A stretch of 7,318 nt of DNA. Origin: Megamonas sp. UBA1799 (GTDB taxonomy: Bacteria; Bacillota; Negativicutes; Selenomonadales; Selenomonadaceae). Shown one piece after another: positions 1 through 5,492 of the stretch. Location: positions 1 to 7,318 of the forward strand of contig DCFR01000067.1 of assembly GCA_002319815.1 (NCBI GenBank), written 5' to 3'. Position 1 is the stretch's first letter, and every line of letters starts with the position of its first letter. Below the pieces are notes generated by a model. The model worked only from the letters and a program-made list of their open reading frames with translations, had not been told where the DNA came from and ran no database searches. A program made the position numbers and the translations under genes.

Positions 1-193
1 AACTGAGGGATTGGATGACCTCTCAGACTAGATTTATTCAGGCTTTATTTGCCGATTTGTGCTGGGAAAGTTGAGTAAAGTAAATTTATATTTTTAATAA
101 GCAGCTGCTTTTCGTAATTTTTTTCTGCACCTGCTTTGCCTGCGCAGACCAAAGCGCGGGCAGCTTCCTCGAACCGCGCTTCGCATAAAATGG
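1..193. other. Stretch without a supported gene
   Basis: No convincing start codon plus ribosome binding site opens a gene here on either strand. Three things are visible: an interrupted inverted repeat at 3-26 (arms CTGAGGG and CCTCTCAG), a self-complementary 12-mer AAGCAGCTGCTT near 104-115, and an 8-bp perfect inverted repeat at 152-181 (AAGCGCGG / CCGCGCTT, 14-base loop). On the minus strand a frame is open from about 233 down to a TAA at 45-47. It reads like ordinary protein between 182 and 45 but has no start, and it overlaps the doxX terminator. It may be a decayed gene end or chance. Confidence 0.45.
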
Positions 194-232
194 GAAAACA
201 CCGCCAACTGCCAAAACGCTGACGGTGTTTTC
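194..232 (-). terminator. Intrinsic terminator of doxX
   Basis: On the minus strand GAAAACACCGTCA pairs with TGGCGGTGTTTTC. This is a 13-bp stem with one G-U wobble around a 13-base loop, with its U-run inside the 3' arm. It begins 24 bases after the doxX stop codon. Read on the plus strand the wobble becomes a C-A mismatch, so it is best formed in the minus-strand transcript. Confidence 0.75.
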
Positions 233-256
233 TCTATAGTTTTAATCACTTACCGG

Positions 257-706
257 TTATTGCTCGCGGTTTTGATCCAAGCCCAGAAAATGGTCCAGAC
301 TATAGCGGCCCGGCCCAACAAACAAAGCTGCCAGAAAACTTGCTGCATCCTCAAAAGACTGAGCGGCCTTAAAAAGACCTTTATTCTGCAATAGCTGGCT
401 GCTGAAGGCCACCAACAGATTCACACACAAAAATAAAGCTGCTGCCCGATAGAATAAACCCAGTAAAATCAAAAGGCCGCCCAAAAACTCGCTGGCCCCG
501 GATAAAAAGCCAAAAAGTTCCGGAGCAAAATATAAGCCGAACACTTCCATCGTCTGACCGAGCACCGCCCATTTCTCTGGCCCGCCCAGTAATTTTGGCA
601 GACCATGCCACATAAACATACCGCCAATCGCCAAACGAAATAGCAAAAGACCTAAATCGCGCTGCGAAAATAAAAAACGGTTCAAACACTGTACAAAAGC
701 TTTCAT
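257..706 (-). CDS. DoxX family membrane protein
   Basis: A 149-residue, four-helix integral membrane protein of the DoxX family. Visible marks are the FMWHGLPKLL segment at residues 31-40 after the first hydrophobic helix, a glycine-rich second helix (about 63-84), a third helix (about 86-104), and a last helix ending in GPGRYSLD (131-138), which is typical of the family. The start at 706 is chosen because AAGGAAG lies 6 bases upstream; the frame stays open a further 10 codons to 736 without a better site. DoxX proteins are inner-membrane proteins linked in different organisms to quinone or thiol redox chemistry, but the substrate of this one cannot be read from sequence. It forms a single-gene unit with its own promoter and terminator and shows no evident link to the methylamine genes upstream. 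Confidence 0.88.
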   Translation of the reverse strand: MKAFVQCLNRFLFSQRDLGLLLFRLAIGGMFMWHGLPKLLGGPEKWAVLGQTMEVFGLYFAPELFGFLSGASEFLGGLLILLGLFYRAAALFLCVNLLVAFSSQLLQNKGLFKAAQSFEDAASFLAALFVGPGRYSLDHFLGLDQNREQ

Positions 707-767
707 GCTTCTTCCTTCTTTCCCCTCAAGATACAAAGAACATAAAAACAGTTTCTTGTTAATATAG

Positions 768-796
768 ATTCTAGCATACTATAGCATACTATTCAA
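768..796 (-). promoter_or_regulatory. doxX promoter with tandem decamer in the spacer
   Basis: On the minus strand TTGAAT (791-796) and TAGAAT (768-773) are separated by exactly 17 bases, with TGC just before the -10 (extended -10). A 10-base tandem direct repeat, plus-strand TAGCATACTA at 772-781 and 782-791, fills the spacer. Each unit is an imperfect palindrome. Its position between the -35 and -10 would suit a repressor operator. Confidence 0.7.
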
Positions 797-823
797 GTAG
801 AAAAAATACGAAACCATTTGTAC

Positions 824-873
824 AAAAAAAGACCGTCGCCACTATACCCTGACAGCAGCAGACGATCTTTTTT
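824..873 (-). terminator. Intrinsic terminator of mtmCB
   Basis: Plus-strand arms AAAAAAAGACCGTC (824-837) and GACGATCTTTTTT (861-873) form, on the minus-strand RNA, a 13-bp stem of A-U pairs followed by GATCGTC/GACGGTC, then a U-run. It starts 17 bases after the mtmB stop and separates this operon from the doxX promoter. The symmetric A and T flanks would let it work in both directions. Confidence 0.8.
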
Positions 874-890
874 CAGCATTATGCAGCAAT

Positions 891-2303
891 TTAGTCAACC
901 AAAAACTTATTTTTTTTCGTCCAATAATCCAATCCGAGTTCGGTCATGATCTGTACGGCTTCATCATATACCCCGATATACTCCGGTGTTGGACGAAGCG
1001 TACTGGTATCATAGCACTCCTGATAAGGTTTCCCCTTGGGCGCTGTTTTATAGTTTTTTTCATACATAGCAATGAGTTTATCCAGCAGCACATTGACGGC
1101 GTCCGTAGACATTCCAGCGACAGCATGTGCGCATTCGCCCATGAATCTGGCCTCCATGCCCGTAGTGTAATTCGTTGTAACGCCCTTGCTGGCGGCTACG
1201 CCGGAAAGAACCTCACGCCCACTGCAGGTATCGGTAATCGCCTGGGCCGCCGTCTCCAAAAGACACATGACGGTACAAGGCCCGGCCATCGTATAATATT
1301 GGTTGCCCATCATGAGATCATAATGCGACTCAACCGCCATGCAGGCATGCGCAGCGATGGCGAGCGTCTCGCGCGCCGTCGTAATGCCCCAGCGAACATG
1401 GGTTGGTCCATCGAGATGCCAGGTAGCCTGCGCCATGACAAAGGAATTCAGCGTTGTCGCGACATCGACAATGGTTGTTTCCTCCAAGCCGCCGGCATAA
1501 CCGCCGTAAATTGGCATTTGTTCACACATGATCATATCACCGGCCAGAACATAATAAGCATCAAAAGTGAGTGCACTGACATCAATTTTAAGCTCGTTAA
1601 GCTGGGATACTTCATGTGCATCCGTCGGCCGCATGCCGCCGGGAAAATCCGCGGCGATAACGCCCGCTGCGGAGAGCGAAGTTTCATTCCCCTAAAGCCC
1701 CATGCCACAACGGCCGGCACGATCCTGCGCCGCCCGAACCATAATGGCCTCCGAGCGCACCGCCGCAATTTCCCACGGCGTGAGCGGCAGGGGATCATGA
1801 CCGCGCGTTGTCTGCAGTACGCCATCGACGATAGTGTCCACAATCGGCTCCTGCGCATAACTCTGATGAATAGCCAGAAAATGTTCTTCTGAGCAGGGAG
1901 CGCCGGTTGGTCCTCCCTGAATAATTGGCGCCCGTTTATCATCATGCTTACGGCACTTGATAAGACGCCCATGTTTGCCAATTTCGCCAAACTGCGCCTC
2001 TTTCGGCGCCGCCGCCAATGAAGCAAGAATTTCTTCTTCGGTATATTGAATGACACGCTTGGTATCAATGCAATAGACGCCGCAGGTCAGAAGCAGCTCA
2101 AACCCGGCGCGGAAAAGTCCGTCCATGAGCTGGGGATCGGTCGGAATGATCTGTTTCTTATCCATTTTTATGTTATATTTCTTTTTTAGCATCGACGCCG
2201 TCTGCGGTATAATCTTAAAATCCCAATCCTTTTCATCGGTTTTCGGACCGCTTTTAGCCCGATCATAAATATCACCAATTGACAAAGTTTTTGTTAATGT
2301 CAT
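891..2303 (-). CDS. mtmB: Monomethylamine methyltransferase MtmB, pyrrolysine-containing (TAG at 1692-1694 read through)
   Basis: Transfers the methyl group of monomethylamine to the cobalt(I) corrinoid of MtmC, releasing ammonium; a cytoplasmic TIM-barrel enzyme. The reading frame is 470 residues if the amber codon at 1692-1694 is sense. The frame before it (203 residues, ending AGRCGMGL) and after it (GNETSLSAAG, then TDAHEVSQLNELKID) are the same frame. Together they match the known family from end to end, with the amber where Methanosarcina MtmB has pyrrolysine 202 (here residue 204). Other family marks are QGGPTGAP in the N-terminal half and GGYAGGLEETTIVDVAT and ASWHLDGP-like AQATWHLDGP in the C-terminal half. 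The length is close to the usual 458. The true stop is TAA at 891-893. The start ATG lies 4 bases after the mtmC stop, and its site GGGGGTGA overlaps that stop, suggesting translational coupling. A naive gene caller would split this gene into two or call it a pseudogene. Confidence 0.95.
1641..1691 (-). promoter_or_regulatory. Possible PYLIS-like stem-loop just after the amber codon
   Basis: Directly after TAG the minus-strand RNA can pair GGGAA (1691-1687) with UUCCC (1645-1641). This encloses a GC-rich hairpin made of CCGC/GCGG and GGCG/CGCC (1672-1649) with a UUAU loop and a 4-base bulge. The placement resembles the PYLIS element described in methanogen mtmB, but GC-rich codons make chance pairing easy, and bacterial decoding may not need such an element. 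Confidence 0.3.
1692..1694 (-). other. In-frame amber codon decoded as pyrrolysine 204
   Basis: The minus-strand sequence reads ATG GGG CTT TAG GGG AAT GAA. The amber is flanked by residues conserved in MtmB (GMG before, G-ETSLSA after), and homology continues without a shift on both sides. Decoding requires tRNA-Pyl and pyrrolysyl-tRNA synthetase (pylT, pylS) and the pylBCD biosynthesis genes, none of which lies in this window. The other five genes whose stops are seen end in TAA or TGA, not TAG. Confidence 0.93.
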
Positions 2304-2307
2304 AATT

Positions 2308-2970
2308 TCACCCCCGGATTTCTGCCATCAGCGCGTTGGCCTTGGCAATAGCTTCTGCGGCATTTTCGGCATAGGCATCGGCGCCGATGGATTTGACCCA
2401 GTCCTCAGATACCGGCGCGCCCCCAAACATGCATTTAAACTGACCGCGAATTCCTTCTTCTTTCAAAAGATTAACAATTTCGCGCTGCGCCGGCATCGTG
2501 GTGGTCATCAACGCTGCGCCGGCAATAATATCAACATGTTCTTTTTTCGCTGTTTCAACCACATCGCTGACCGAAACGTCTCGTCCCATATCAATGACCT
2601 CAAAGCCGCTGGCTGCCAGCATCGTCTTGACAATATTTTTGCCAATATCATGAATATCACTTTCCACCGTATGAATAAGAACCTTTCCCTTGCTGGAAGC
2701 CGCCTTATCTTCGTCCGACAAATTGGCGGTCATAATGGCCACGGCATTTTCAAAAATATCCGCAGCTACCACCAACTGCGGTACAAAGACTTCGCCTTCA
2801 TCAAAAAGATCGCTTTGCACCTGCATGCCGGCCCCCAGCCCATCACTGATCGCGTGAATCGGGTCCATACCGAGCGCTACCGCTTCTTTGGCGGCCGCTG
2901 TTCCCAGATCTTCATCCAGCTCTATGATCGCTGTCTTGAGTTTTTCCAACACTTCTGCTTCTGTACTCAT
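2308..2970 (-). CDS. mtmC: Monomethylamine corrinoid protein MtmC
   Basis: A 220-residue methyl carrier: its cob(I)amide accepts the methyl group from MtmB and passes it to a second methyltransferase. Residues 1 to about 90 form the helical cap domain of methionine-synthase-type corrinoid proteins. Residues about 94-215 form the Rossmann-like B12-binding domain with DIHDIG (105-110), in which His107 is the expected lower cobalt ligand, then the GAALMTTTM stretch (151-159) and GGAP (183-186) that contact the nucleotide tail. The ATG at 2970 is supported by GAAGGAGGG 7 bases upstream. The neighbouring mtmB fixes the substrate as monomethylamine; by sequence alone, dimethyl- or trimethylamine corrinoid proteins are close relatives. 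It is first in the operon, behind a promoter and a terminator-containing leader. Confidence 0.92.
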   Translation of the reverse strand: MSTEAEVLEKLKTAIIELDEDLGTAAAKEAVALGMDPIHAISDGLGAGMQVQSDLFDEGEVFVPQLVVAADIFENAVAIMTANLSDEDKAASSKGKVLIHTVESDIHDIGKNIVKTMLAASGFEVIDMGRDVSVSDVVETAKKEHVDIIAGAALMTTTMPAQREIVNLLKEEGIRGQFKCMFGGAPVSEDWVKSIGADAYAENAAEAIAKANALMAEIRG

Positions 2971-3122
2971 TGCCTTGTCCCTCCTTCAACTTCCGACAAA
3001 CAAAAAAGCTCATGCCGCTATTTTGCTGCACAAGCTTCATCGCTCAGTCGTACGTCCCTTTAACGGAACTTTTTTATTTGTATTACAACCCTGATTATAA
3101 CACGCGCTTTTCCTGATTTCAA
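2968..3122 (-). promoter_or_regulatory. mtmCB promoter and attenuator leader
   Basis: TTGAAA (3117-3122), a 17-base spacer ending in TGT, and TATAAT (3094-3099) form a near-consensus extended promoter. Transcription should begin near 3087. The leader of about 117 bases holds the box CAAATAAAAAAGTTCCGTTA (3080-3061). It also holds a potential hairpin GUUCC[GUUAAA]GGGAC (3069-3054), GGGACGTACGAC (3058-3047), a possible competing hairpin UGAGC[GAUGAA]GCUUG (3046-3031), and a terminator at 3037-2998. The box, the GGGACG segment and the terminator tail recur in the amt leader in the same order. The competing hairpin shares bases with the 5' arm of the terminator, as an antiterminator would. Confidence 0.7.
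2998..3037 (-). terminator. Attenuator terminator upstream of mtmC
   Basis: Minus-strand AAGCUUGUGC (3037-3028) pairs with GGCAUGAGCUU (10 bp, two G-U pairs). It is capped after an A-G mismatch by GC/GC and a six-base loop AAAAUA, and followed by UUUUUUGUUU (3007-2998). It lies after the promoter and about 28 bases before the start codon, so it would stop transcription before the operon unless relieved. Confidence 0.75.
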
Positions 3123-3155
3123 TAGCTTTTACCAAAAAATATATTCCGTTATAAA

Positions 3156-4472
3156 TTAAAATTTAGAGTAGGCATTTTCTCCGTGTTCATTGAGATCCAG
3201 CCCTTCTTTTTCCTCGGTCTCAGAAACACGAATCGGCGTGAAAACGCTGATGAGCTTCAATAAAATGATCGTAACAATCGTTGCGACAAAAATTGTCGTT
3301 ATCACGCCGGTGAGCTGAGGAATGAGCTGTCCGGCATTACCATACACCAACCCATCGGATGCCAACGGATTGACGGCCTTGCAGGCAAAGACACCAGTAA
3401 CCAAAGCGCCCCACATACCACCCACGCCATGGCAGCCAAAAGCATCCAGTGAATCATCATAACCAAGTTTTTTCTTGACAAATGTAATGGCAAAGAAGCA
3501 AACGGCACTGGTTGTCATGCCGATGGGAATAGCGGCCCAGTTTTCCACAAAACCGGCTCCCGGCGTAATACCGACCAAACCGGCAATAGCGCCGGTAATC
3601 GCGCCAAAGAGAGTTGCTTTTCCATGGAACGTATAATCAAGCAGCACCCACATGAGCATCGCTGCCGCGGAGGCAATCCCGGTATTGGTAAAAGCGAGCA
3701 CCATGATTTCATTGGCTCCCAGCGCGCAGCCGGAATTAAACCCGAACCACCCCATCCAGACAACCGAGGCGCCAAAGAGAATATACGGCACATTGTGCGG
3801 CACAAAACTCTGGCTGCCATACCCATACCGCCGTCCAATCACCAAAGCAGCCACCAGGCCTGAAACGCCGGAAGAAATATGAATGACCGTGCCGCCGGCA
3901 AAATCAAGTGCACCAAGACCGGCAAGCAGCCCGCCGGGCCCCCATACCATATGACACATCGGATCGTAAACAAAGGTTGCCCAAAGCAAAATAAAAAGCA
4001 TATAGGCCTTGAAGGGGATGCGCTCCGCTACTGATCCTGAAATAATCGCCGGAGTAATAACGGCAAACATCATTTGAAATACGGCAAATTCCATATGAGG
4101 AATGGTTTCCGAAAAAGCCGGATTAGGCGTCAGTCCGACTCCCTGAAAACCAGCGAAATTCAATCCTCCGATAACGCCGCCTATATCATCACCAAAAGAT
4201 AAGGAATATCCATAAAGCACCCATTGGATCACTATAATGCCGCAGGCAATAAACGACATCATCAGGGTATTCAAAACATTTTTGCGGCGCACCATTCCAC
4301 TGTAAAAAATCCCCAATGTCGGCGTCATGAAAAATACCATCAGACCAGCAAAAGCAACATAAGCCATATCGGCGGGCACCAAAGTTGACGGTGCTGCCGT
4401 ATCAGCGGCAAAAGCCACCGATGGTAACATCAGTAAGGTCAGGGTAAAAATACAACGGCTCCATTTTTTCAT
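3156..4472 (-). CDS. amt: Ammonium/methylammonium transporter, Amt family
   Basis: A trimeric membrane channel of 438 residues for ammonium, a family that also carries methylammonium. Residues 1-22 are a signal peptide (MKKW..., ending SVAFA), followed by eleven expected membrane segments. Family residues are in place: Asp190 in LDFAGGTVIH, the pore histidines His198 and His348 (DAFGCHGVGG), Trp177 in MVWGPGG and the gate Phe region AFQMMFAV (130-137). The C-terminal tail TPIRVSETEEKEGLDLNEHGENAY is the regulatory tail that contacts the PII protein GlnK in relatives. No glnK gene adjoins it here. The start at 4472 is chosen because GAGGGG lies 9 bases upstream and a signal peptide follows directly. 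The frame is open to 4682, but the extra 70 codons cover the leader terminator and promoter. Its leader is shared with mtmC, tying the transporter to methylamine use. Confidence 0.95.
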   Translation of the reverse strand: MKKWSRCIFTLTLLMLPSVAFAADTAAPSTLVPADMAYVAFAGLMVFFMTPTLGIFYSGMVRRKNVLNTLMMSFIACGIIVIQWVLYGYSLSFGDDIGGVIGGLNFAGFQGVGLTPNPAFSETIPHMEFAVFQMMFAVITPAIISGSVAERIPFKAYMLFILLWATFVYDPMCHMVWGPGGLLAGLGALDFAGGTVIHISSGVSGLVAALVIGRRYGYGSQSFVPHNVPYILFGASVVWMGWFGFNSGCALGANEIMVLAFTNTGIASAAAMLMWVLLDYTFHGKATLFGAITGAIAGLVGITPGAGFVENWAAIPIGMTTSAVCFFAITFVKKKLGYDDSLDAFGCHGVGGMWGALVTGVFACKAVNPLASDGLVYGNAGQLIPQLTGVITTIFVATIVTIILLKLISVFTPIRVSETEEKEGLDLNEHGENAYSKF

Positions 4473-4678
4473 TTGGCTCATCCCCTCATTCATTTTCAGC
4501 CTGCCTGCGGCAACAACGCTTGTGCGCACAAAACGCTGCCAAACAAAAAGGCCCACCCCCTGTACCATATCTGATACAGCGGGGCAAGCCTCGTCGCGTC
4601 CCGCATTCCGTTGCATAACGGAACTTTTTAATTTGCAAGCTATGGTTACATAGTAACATACAGATCGATACTTTGCAA
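4473..4678 (-). promoter_or_regulatory. amt promoter and attenuator leader
   Basis: TTGCAA (4673-4678), a 17-base spacer ending in TGT, and TACTAT (4650-4655) give an extended promoter. An inverted repeat GTTAC-TAT-GTAAC spans the -10 and could be an operator. From about +8 the leader carries CAAATTAAAAAGTTCCGTTA (4635-4616), one base different from the mtmC leader box. A hairpin UUCCGUU[AUGC]AACGGAA (4623-4606) and GGGACGCGAC (4602-4593) follow, then a terminator at 4590-4541. Next comes a stem-loop around the palindrome TTGTGCGCACAA (4531-4520), and last the ribosome binding site. GCGGG (4604-4600) can pair with CCCGC (4583-4579) inside the terminator 5' arm, a possible alternative fold. 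The leader is about 170 bases long. Confidence 0.72.
4541..4590 (-). terminator. Attenuator terminator upstream of amt
   Basis: Minus-strand GGCUUGCCCC-G-CUGUAUC (4590-4573) pairs with GGUACAG-GGGG-UGGGCC (4566-4550). This is 17 bp including several G-U pairs, with one bulged G and a six-base loop AGAUAU, followed by UUUUUGUUU (4549-4541). It is a strong intrinsic terminator lying between the amt promoter and the amt start codon, about 68 bases before the start. No gene ends just upstream that it could serve, so a leader attenuator is the natural reading. Confidence 0.82.
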
Positions 4679-4715
4679 CCATAGAAATCCGTTATTTTCG
4701 CCGCTTGCCAGACTA

Positions 4716-4724
4716 TGCTATAAT
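4716..4724 (+). promoter_or_regulatory. Extended -10 promoter of the TPR-like gene
   Basis: TGC directly followed by TATAAT (4719-4724), 30 bases before the ATG. No good -35 is seen at 17 or 18 bases; the extended -10 may compensate. The promoter is back to back with the amt promoter at 4650-4678. Confidence 0.6.
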
Positions 4725-4754
4725 TTAGAAAAAAGGTTTTTTAGGAGGAATACC

Positions 4755-5459
4755 ATGAACCATAATGACTTTCATCAGCTGATACATGTTGTATTGGATG
4801 GCAAAAATCCGCCGCCGGCAGCCATCTTCGCGAAAGGATTTGACGACTGGCACTGCCGCGCCCGCCTAGCCCATTTTCTGGCTATGCCGGAATATGACCG
4901 CAAAGATGAATCTGTCGAACTTTTCCGCTCGATTGTTGAAACGGATATTGACGAAGAAAATGCCGAAGAAGTCGAAGAAAAGGTGTTCGCTCTGCAAAAG
5001 CTGAGTCTGGTTGAACGCGAACAGGAACATTTTGATATGTCGCTGCAACATATTGGTCTGGCTATTGAGCTGGCTGAATCAACCGATTTTCTCTATAAAT
5101 TCATTCTGCGGGGCGAGCTCTGGGCTGATCGCTGGACAACGATGCACTGTATGGGACAGGGCCATGAGGCCGAGCATGAGGCCGATGAACGCATTGCCGT
5201 ATACGAGGACATACCCGTACCGCACAACAGCTATCTCTACTACGGTTACCGCTTCAAGGCGCAGTTGGCGGCGGAACGTGAAGTCCCGCTTGTTGCCAAA
5301 GACTACATGCACATGGCGTTGAAATTTATGGATGTGCCCAATGATTATCGGGCAGCGCTCAACGAAGCCTTCAATCAGCAGCATGAAAATGTCGCCTGGA
5401 TTCTCAACTGCATTGACCATGCCACCCCGAACCCGGACCAGATCCACTGGGATATATGA
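4755..5459 (+). CDS. Hypothetical TPR-like helical protein
   Basis: A soluble, acidic protein of 234 residues that I do not recognise as a named family. It has no signal peptide or membrane segment. The sequence is almost wholly amphipathic helix: paired helices at about 35-60, 68-87 and 89-110, then 140-160 and 167-190, spaced like tetratricopeptide-type repeats. Examples are LVEREQEHFDMSLQHIGLAIELAEST and YLYYGYRFKAQLAAEREVPLVAKDYMHMALKFMD, although no canonical TPR consensus repeat is clear. Histidine, tryptophan and acidic residues are frequent. AGGAGGAA lies 6 bases before the ATG, an excellent ribosome binding site. It is transcribed alone, divergently from amt, and ends in a shared terminator. 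A scaffold or adaptor role would fit such a fold but is not shown by sequence. Confidence 0.85.
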   Translation: MNHNDFHQLIHVVLDGKNPPPAAIFAKGFDDWHCRARLAHFLAMPEYDRKDESVELFRSIVETDIDEENAEEVEEKVFALQKLSLVEREQEHFDMSLQHIGLAIELAESTDFLYKFILRGELWADRWTTMHCMGQGHEAEHEADERIAVYEDIPVPHNSYLYYGYRFKAQLAAEREVPLVAKDYMHMALKFMDVPNDYRAALNEAFNQQHENVAWILNCIDHATPNPDQIHWDI

Positions 5460-5489
5460 AAAAAAGCCGCTTCAGCAGCGGCTTTTTTT
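5459..5489. terminator. Bidirectional terminator between convergent genes
   Basis: A7-GCCGCT (5459-5471) pairs with AGCGGC-T7 (5477-5489) around the loop TCAGC, a perfect 13-bp stem with U-runs on both strands. It starts on the last base of the upstream stop codon and ends 3 bases from the stop of the metallophosphoesterase on the other strand, so it serves both genes. Confidence 0.92.
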
Positions 5490-5492
5490 GTT

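Noticed and set aside
152..181. Perfect 8-bp inverted repeat as a terminator
   Set aside because: There is no U-run on either strand after the stem and no gene that it would end.
1635..1691. mtmB as a nonsense-mutated pseudogene or two separate genes
   Set aside because: There is no ribosome binding site for a second gene at the ATG at 1634. The frame is intact on both sides, and the amber is exactly at the pyrrolysine position of the family.
1125..1892. A 255-codon frame on the plus strand opposite mtmB
   Set aside because: It lies wholly antisense to mtmB, has no ribosome binding site and no recognisable protein pattern. It is a by-product of mtmB codon use.
2968..3100. T-box or known amino-acid riboswitch in the mtmC leader
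   Set aside because: The leader is too short (about 117 bases) and lacks the T-box sequence and a specifier stem.
2998..4635. ANTAR-type dual-hairpin antitermination element in the amt and mtmC leaders
   Set aside because: Six-base loops do occur (GUUAAA, GAUGAA, AGAUAU), but none has the conserved A at position 1 together with G at position 4. The class cannot be claimed, though a variant is not excluded.
4473..4682. N-terminal extension of Amt to 508 residues
   Set aside because: The extension would translate the promoter and terminator region, has no binding site, and would bury the signal peptide. The start at 4472 has both a binding site and a signal peptide.
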